NCBI RefSeq assembly: GCF_000241465.1 | Contig: NZ_JH584235.1 | Span: 1,565,792-1,629,791, forward strand | DNA: 64,000 bases | Source: Sphingomonas echinoides ATCC 14820 | GTDB lineage: Bacteria > Pseudomonadota > Alphaproteobacteria > Sphingomonadales > Sphingomonadaceae | Direction of reading: 5' to 3' | Part shown: positions 60,297 through 64,000 of the stretch, piece by piece | Numbering within the stretch: position 1 is the stretch's first letter | Layout: each line of letters begins with the position of its first letter | The notes under the pieces: generated by a model | Databases searched by the model: none | What the model saw: only the letters and a program-made list of their open reading frames with translations | Told to the model about the DNA's origin: nothing | Program-made: the position numbers and the translations under genes

Positions 60297-62090
60297 ATGT
60301 TCGCGTCCCACCTTTTTCGGCATTCTCGCCGACATCTCGTGCACATAGGCCTGCTTGGCATGTCCTATTTTGTCGCGGCCAGCCTGACAGTTGCCTACAC
60401 GCGTTTCGACGGTGGCGTAGCGTTCATCTGGGGCGCGACCGCTATCCTACTTGCCGATCTCGTCGTGCGTCCGCGAAGCGAGTGGCCGCTGCCTCTGGCT
60501 ATGTGCTTCGTTGCCGGGGGCGCGGCAACCGCGTGCTTCGGTTTGGGTATCGTCGCATCCCTCCCGTTCGCAGTCGTGAATGTTGCAGAGGCCGCTTTGG
60601 GCGCATTGCTGCTGCGGCGTTTTGTCTCGCACTGCTGCCATTTCGAGTCGCTGCCTGAGATCATCGCGTTCTTCGCCATCGTCGGCTTAGCGGTGCCTTC
60701 GCTACTTGGAGGAGCCGCTGGTCTGATCGTCCATGTGATCACCAGTGGCCCGATTCTGTCCAATTGGCTGCACTTCGCGACAGGTCACGCGTTGGGCGCG
60801 GTCACCTTCACCCCGCTGCTGATGCTCGCCAGAGGCGGTGACGTGGCGGGCTGGACTCGCAAAGCCCGACCGGCTGACGGGATGGAGGCCGTCATTCTCG
60901 CGCTCCTGGTCGGGTCCGCCACCTTGATCGTGTTCTCGCAAACATGGCTCCCGCTGCTCTTCCTGCCCTTTCTGCCGATGATGGTCGCGGTGTTCCGGCT
61001 CGGTCGGCTTGGTGCCGCGGCGTCGATCGTCATCCTCACCGTTCTTGCCATTGCCGCGACGCTGGATGGCACCGGGCCGATCGGACTCATCGCCGGAGAC
61101 GACGGCCTCAAAGCACAGTTCTTGCAGTTTTACCTAACGGTCGCGGTGCTGACGATCTTGCCGGCAGCAGCGGAGCTACGCCGGCGCAAGCAGCTCTTCA
61201 ACTCGCTTCAGGAAGCGTCGGCACTTTCGCGCCTCATCCTCGACCGGACCGGCGACATCATCATGCGCTTGGATGTCGATGGGACGATTCGGTATGTTTC
61301 ACCTTCTCTTCTTGCGATTGCCGGCTACCGGCCGGAAGATATGTTGGGTCAGCTCCCCCACACGATGATCCACGAGGAGGACGTTCCCGAGGTGGTTCGG
61401 GTTCATCGCTTGGCACTCGCTGCCCCCAACGACACGTTCATCGTGGAATACCGCGCCCGGCGCGGCGATGGCAGCCTTGGTTGGTTCGAGACACACACCC
61501 GCGCAACCATCGATGAACAAGGCACGCCCACCGGTGTGGTGAGCATCCTGCGTGAAATCACTCGTCGCAAGGAACTCGAAAACGCGTTGACCAAGGATAG
61601 CTTGACTGACCCGCTTACGTCGCTCGCAAACCGGCGAGCGTTCGATCTCGCACTCGACCGGCAGATTGCGTTCACCGACAAGGAGCAGCGCGCCGGCTGC
61701 TTGGCAATGTTCGATCTCGACCACTTCAAATCGGTTAATGATCGCTTCGGTCACGTATCAGGCGATGCGGTCCTGCGCGCATTTTCGAACCTTCTCCAAT
61801 CCACGCTGCGAACATCGGACCTGGTGGCGCGATATGGCGGCGAGGAATTTGTCGCAATCCTGGACGGGGCAACCGTCGAGCAGGCGGAGCTGGTATGTGA
61901 ACGAGTTCGCGCGAACTTTGCAGCTGCCGCCTGCAGAGCCGAGGATGGGAGAGTTATCCGCGCGACGGTCAGTGTCGGCATCGCCTCGATTACGCCCGGC
62001 ACAACGGCGGATCAGCTTCTCAGGATCGCCGACCAGGCTCTGTACGATGCCAAGGCGAACGGCCGGAACAGGTTGGTGTTGGCGGCATAG
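60297..62090 (+). CDS. Membrane diguanylate cyclase (MASE1-type sensor, PAS, GGDEF)
   Basis: A 597-residue protein. Eight or so N-terminal helices (about 15-290) have MASE1 character (FDGGVAFIWGATAILLADLV). Then comes a PAS domain (LDRTGDIIMRLDVDGTIRYV, SPSLLAIAGYRPEDMLG) with PAC, and a GGDEF domain: DSLTDPLTSLANRRAFDLAL, FDLDHFKSVNDRFGHVSGD, active site RYGGEEFVAIL (about 513). The RTSD five residues before GGEEF is an intact I-site (RxxD) for c-di-GMP feedback. It makes c-di-GMP in response to a membrane or cytosolic signal. Confidence 0.92.
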   Translation: MFASHLFRHSRRHLVHIGLLGMSYFVAASLTVAYTRFDGGVAFIWGATAILLADLVVRPRSEWPLPLAMCFVAGGAATACFGLGIVASLPFAVVNVAEAALGALLLRRFVSHCCHFESLPEIIAFFAIVGLAVPSLLGGAAGLIVHVITSGPILSNWLHFATGHALGAVTFTPLLMLARGGDVAGWTRKARPADGMEAVILALLVGSATLIVFSQTWLPLLFLPFLPMMVAVFRLGRLGAAASIVILTVLAIAATLDGTGPIGLIAGDDGLKAQFLQFYLTVAVLTILPAAAELRRRKQLFNSLQEASALSRLILDRTGDIIMRLDVDGTIRYVSPSLLAIAGYRPEDMLGQLPHTMIHEEDVPEVVRVHRLALAAPNDTFIVEYRARRGDGSLGWFETHTRATIDEQGTPTGVVSILREITRRKELENALTKDSLTDPLTSLANRRAFDLALDRQIAFTDKEQRAGCLAMFDLDHFKSVNDRFGHVSGDAVLRAFSNLLQSTLRTSDLVARYGGEEFVAILDGATVEQAELVCERVRANFAAAACRAEDGRVIRATVSVGIASITPGTTADQLLRIADQALYDAKANGRNRLVLAA

Positions 62091-62238
62091 GGACTTGTTC
62101 CAACCAGACATTCAAGCACTGCTTGCCTGACGGATGACCTTGCAGCTGGCAAGCGCTGATCAAAATGGGCAAGAGCGGCATGTGCGACGAGCTCGTCCCA
62201 CCCCTGCACAAAATGGCCTGCATTTGGTAGACCCAATC

Positions 62239-63996
62239 CTACAGATTCCACAAGGCCTCCACCGCTAACCGCTGCCGATCCTTGCCGGGCGGTGCGAGCA
62301 TCCGCTCGCGGAGGTTGGGATCCACCGTGATCGGACTGACGGCGGCGAGCAGCAGCGCGACCTCGCGGATAATGGCCTCGCGATACGCGCGCGAATGTTG
62401 GGACGCGCGATCCGCCGCCAGTTCGGCGACCTGCAGGCGGTCAAAGAAGCGGCGGAACAGGTCCTGGATCCGCTCGAGCGGATGCTGACGTGGCAGGTCG
62501 GTACATTCGGCCAGCGCATCGTCCTCCGCATTAGGGCTGCGGGAAAAACGCTCTGCCAGGCAGGCATCGCGCATCACGGCCTGCGCGGGGTCGTACTGAA
62601 CGTAGCGGCAGCAGTTGCGCAGGAACGCGAGCTCGGCGTCGGGCCGCAGCCATGCCTCGAACCGGAACCCCTGCGTCCATCCCGGCTCGCCGATCGGGCG
62701 GGCGCAGCGCTTCGCGCGGTCGCCGGCCAATTCATAGGGGCTGGAGCGATGCTTGCGATCGCACTCGGATTCGGCCAGCTGCGGCAGCGCGCGGGTAAGG
62801 CCGTGCTGGCGCTCGTAGAGTCTCTCCACCTCGTCGCGCAGGTGCGGGTTGTCGATCAGCGTCGGCACGATAGCGCGGCACCAGCCGTCGTCCGATCCAC
62901 CGAACTTGCTCTCGCGCTGGAGGATGCTGCGCGCGGTCGGCAGGCAGAGGCCGGCGGTGATGACGACGGCGAGTTCGATGGTGGCAGTGCCCAGCCTGTT
63001 GTCGGATTCCAGGCCGTGCTGGCCAGGTTGGCGATAGTCGCCTTCGAGCCCCTTCATGTTGTCGGCCATGTGGATCAGCGCGACAGCGGCTAGCATCCCA
63101 GGCTCGACGCCGAGGAAGTAGCGCACCGGCATGGCGCCCGCGACCCAGCGCACGCCGCGATAGCGGGACCGGAACACCGCGCAATTGGTAAAGGCGGTGG
63201 CGATGCGATCGCCGTCTTCATCCGATGCCGGGTTCATCGTCGGGTGGAGAGCGCGGACGTGCGCCGCGCCTTCGGCGATGAACGCGTCGGTCTCGATTGC
63301 CGCTACCCCGGTCAGCGACGAGCAGCCCAGCAGTGCCGCCTTCACGCCGTCGCGGGTGACGCCTTTTGCGGCCTGCAGACAGTCGATGATCTCGAACAGC
63401 CGCTCGAACTCGCTCATCAAGGCGGTGCCATACATCAGCCGGCGGAGCCGGCTGGGAATGCCGCTCTTCGGGTTGGACACCGGCAGATCGCCCTTGCGCA
63501 TCTTGCGGCCGAGCTTCCAGGCCGTCACCATGTCGCGCCGCCACAGCGCGACGAACAGCGCCGGGTTGCTCTCCTGTAGCGCGACAAGATTGTCGCGATG
63601 CGTCGCGGTGCTGAACATCAGCAGCGACAGCTGCGTCTCGTCGGTCACATGACGAGCGTCGTGATCGACGAGGTGGATCACGTCACGGTCTTCGCCTTCG
63701 GCGATCCCGAGCGCCGCGCGATCGGCGGGGCGAACTTCACCGGAATCGCGGCAATAGATCAGGTGCGGCAGCGCGAACGGACTGTAGAGCGACCGCCAGC
63801 GCAGCACGACGAAATAGTCGGTCTGCCGCTTGCCGGCCGGAACCGGCACGCCATCGATAGTGACGATGGTGCCGTCGAACGCGAACCCGTCCAGCGCCGA
63901 CAGGCCGGCGACGACGTCCCGCTCCGGCGCGGGAATACGGTCGCGGTCGGCCGCGAGATCGGCCGACAGGCCGGAGACCACGGGATGTCCGACCAC
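62239..63996 (-). CDS. Large protein of unknown function, may extend beyond the window
   Basis: At least 585 residues; GTG at 63996 is the first start in the window and the frame may begin outside. There is no signal peptide. Notable blocks are TDYFVVLRWRSLYSPFALPH, MFSTATHRDNLVALQESNPA, KLGRKMRKGDLPVSNPKSGI and MADNMKGLEGDYRQPGQHGL, in a helix-rich, Arg-rich protein with a HDARH near residue 112. I recognise no family. Its neighbours (ParB-like protein, serine recombinase) suggest island or plasmid function. Confidence 0.65.
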   Translation of the reverse strand: MVGHPVVSGLSADLAADRDRIPAPERDVVAGLSALDGFAFDGTIVTIDGVPVPAGKRQTDYFVVLRWRSLYSPFALPHLIYCRDSGEVRPADRAALGIAEGEDRDVIHLVDHDARHVTDETQLSLLMFSTATHRDNLVALQESNPALFVALWRRDMVTAWKLGRKMRKGDLPVSNPKSGIPSRLRRLMYGTALMSEFERLFEIIDCLQAAKGVTRDGVKAALLGCSSLTGVAAIETDAFIAEGAAHVRALHPTMNPASDEDGDRIATAFTNCAVFRSRYRGVRWVAGAMPVRYFLGVEPGMLAAVALIHMADNMKGLEGDYRQPGQHGLESDNRLGTATIELAVVITAGLCLPTARSILQRESKFGGSDDGWCRAIVPTLIDNPHLRDEVERLYERQHGLTRALPQLAESECDRKHRSSPYELAGDRAKRCARPIGEPGWTQGFRFEAWLRPDAELAFLRNCCRYVQYDPAQAVMRDACLAERFSRSPNAEDDALAECTDLPRQHPLERIQDLFRRFFDRLQVAELAADRASQHSRAYREAIIREVALLLAAVSPITVDPNLRERMLAPPGKDRQRLAVEALWNL

Positions 63997-64000
63997 GAGG

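Overview
The window looks like a chromosomal segment of a high-GC alphaproteobacterium of the Sphingomonadaceae type. Supporting signs are the large NAD-glutamate dehydrogenase, a PAS_5-type protein, DUF4174, an alginate-export-type porin, Fiu/Piu-type iron uptake genes, and two families of short dispersed repeats of a kind I associate with sphingomonad genomes. The species cannot be fixed from the sequence.

Left part (1-14.6 kb): the end of an NtrY-like sensor kinase; a MarR regulator/VOC gene pair divergent from an FUSC-type membrane protein; a second MarR-led four-gene operon (MarR, isochorismatase-like hydrolase, small membrane protein, MFS exporter); a quinone-oxidoreductase-like protein; a lipoprotein cytochrome c; the 1567-residue NAD-glutamate dehydrogenase with a dispersed repeat inserted in frame; and a PAS protein. 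Between these genes lie several decayed gene pieces: an endonuclease/exonuclease/phosphatase tail, a GH127-like tail, an AhpD-like piece and two parts of Old Yellow Enzyme genes.

Middle part (14.7-40.9 kb): tRNA-Thr(CGT); an iron-uptake operon (TonB receptor, Sel1 protein, PKHD dioxygenase, PepSY protein) behind two Fur-box-like palindromes; cobT with small ribbon-helix-helix genes; propionyl-CoA carboxylase beta chain and acetyl-CoA synthetase; an M13 peptidase; pgi-DUF4174-gor; lepB-rnc-era; a Sir2 deacylase; a chemoreceptor; a porin; and dapB-nth. Three tightly packed gene pairs share a TTGA stop/start overlap.

Right part: tRNA-Arg(CCG) at 40904-40980 is the left end of a 15.8 kb integrated element. 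Its last 45 bp before the discriminator base are repeated exactly at 56691-56735, next to a P4-type tyrosine integrase. Pairs of an 11-bp repeat (AGGGGYCTTTT) flank both ends like integrase arm sites. The element has visibly lower GC in its left third. It carries a four-gene envelope-targeted operon of unknown function, three small coupled genes on the other strand, a structured intergenic region, a HicA-like protein, a 687-residue ParB-like protein, an AlpA-like regulator with a primase/SF3 helicase, and a nuclease-methyltransferase plus specificity-subunit system. That system resembles BcgI-type restriction-modification more than classical type I, and its large gene has a one-base frameshift.

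Right of the element (56.7-64 kb) is a second mobile-looking region: a large serine recombinase whose reading frame ends inside the tRNA remnant, a ParB-like protein, an HxlR regulator, a membrane diguanylate cyclase and a large unrecognised protein at the window edge.
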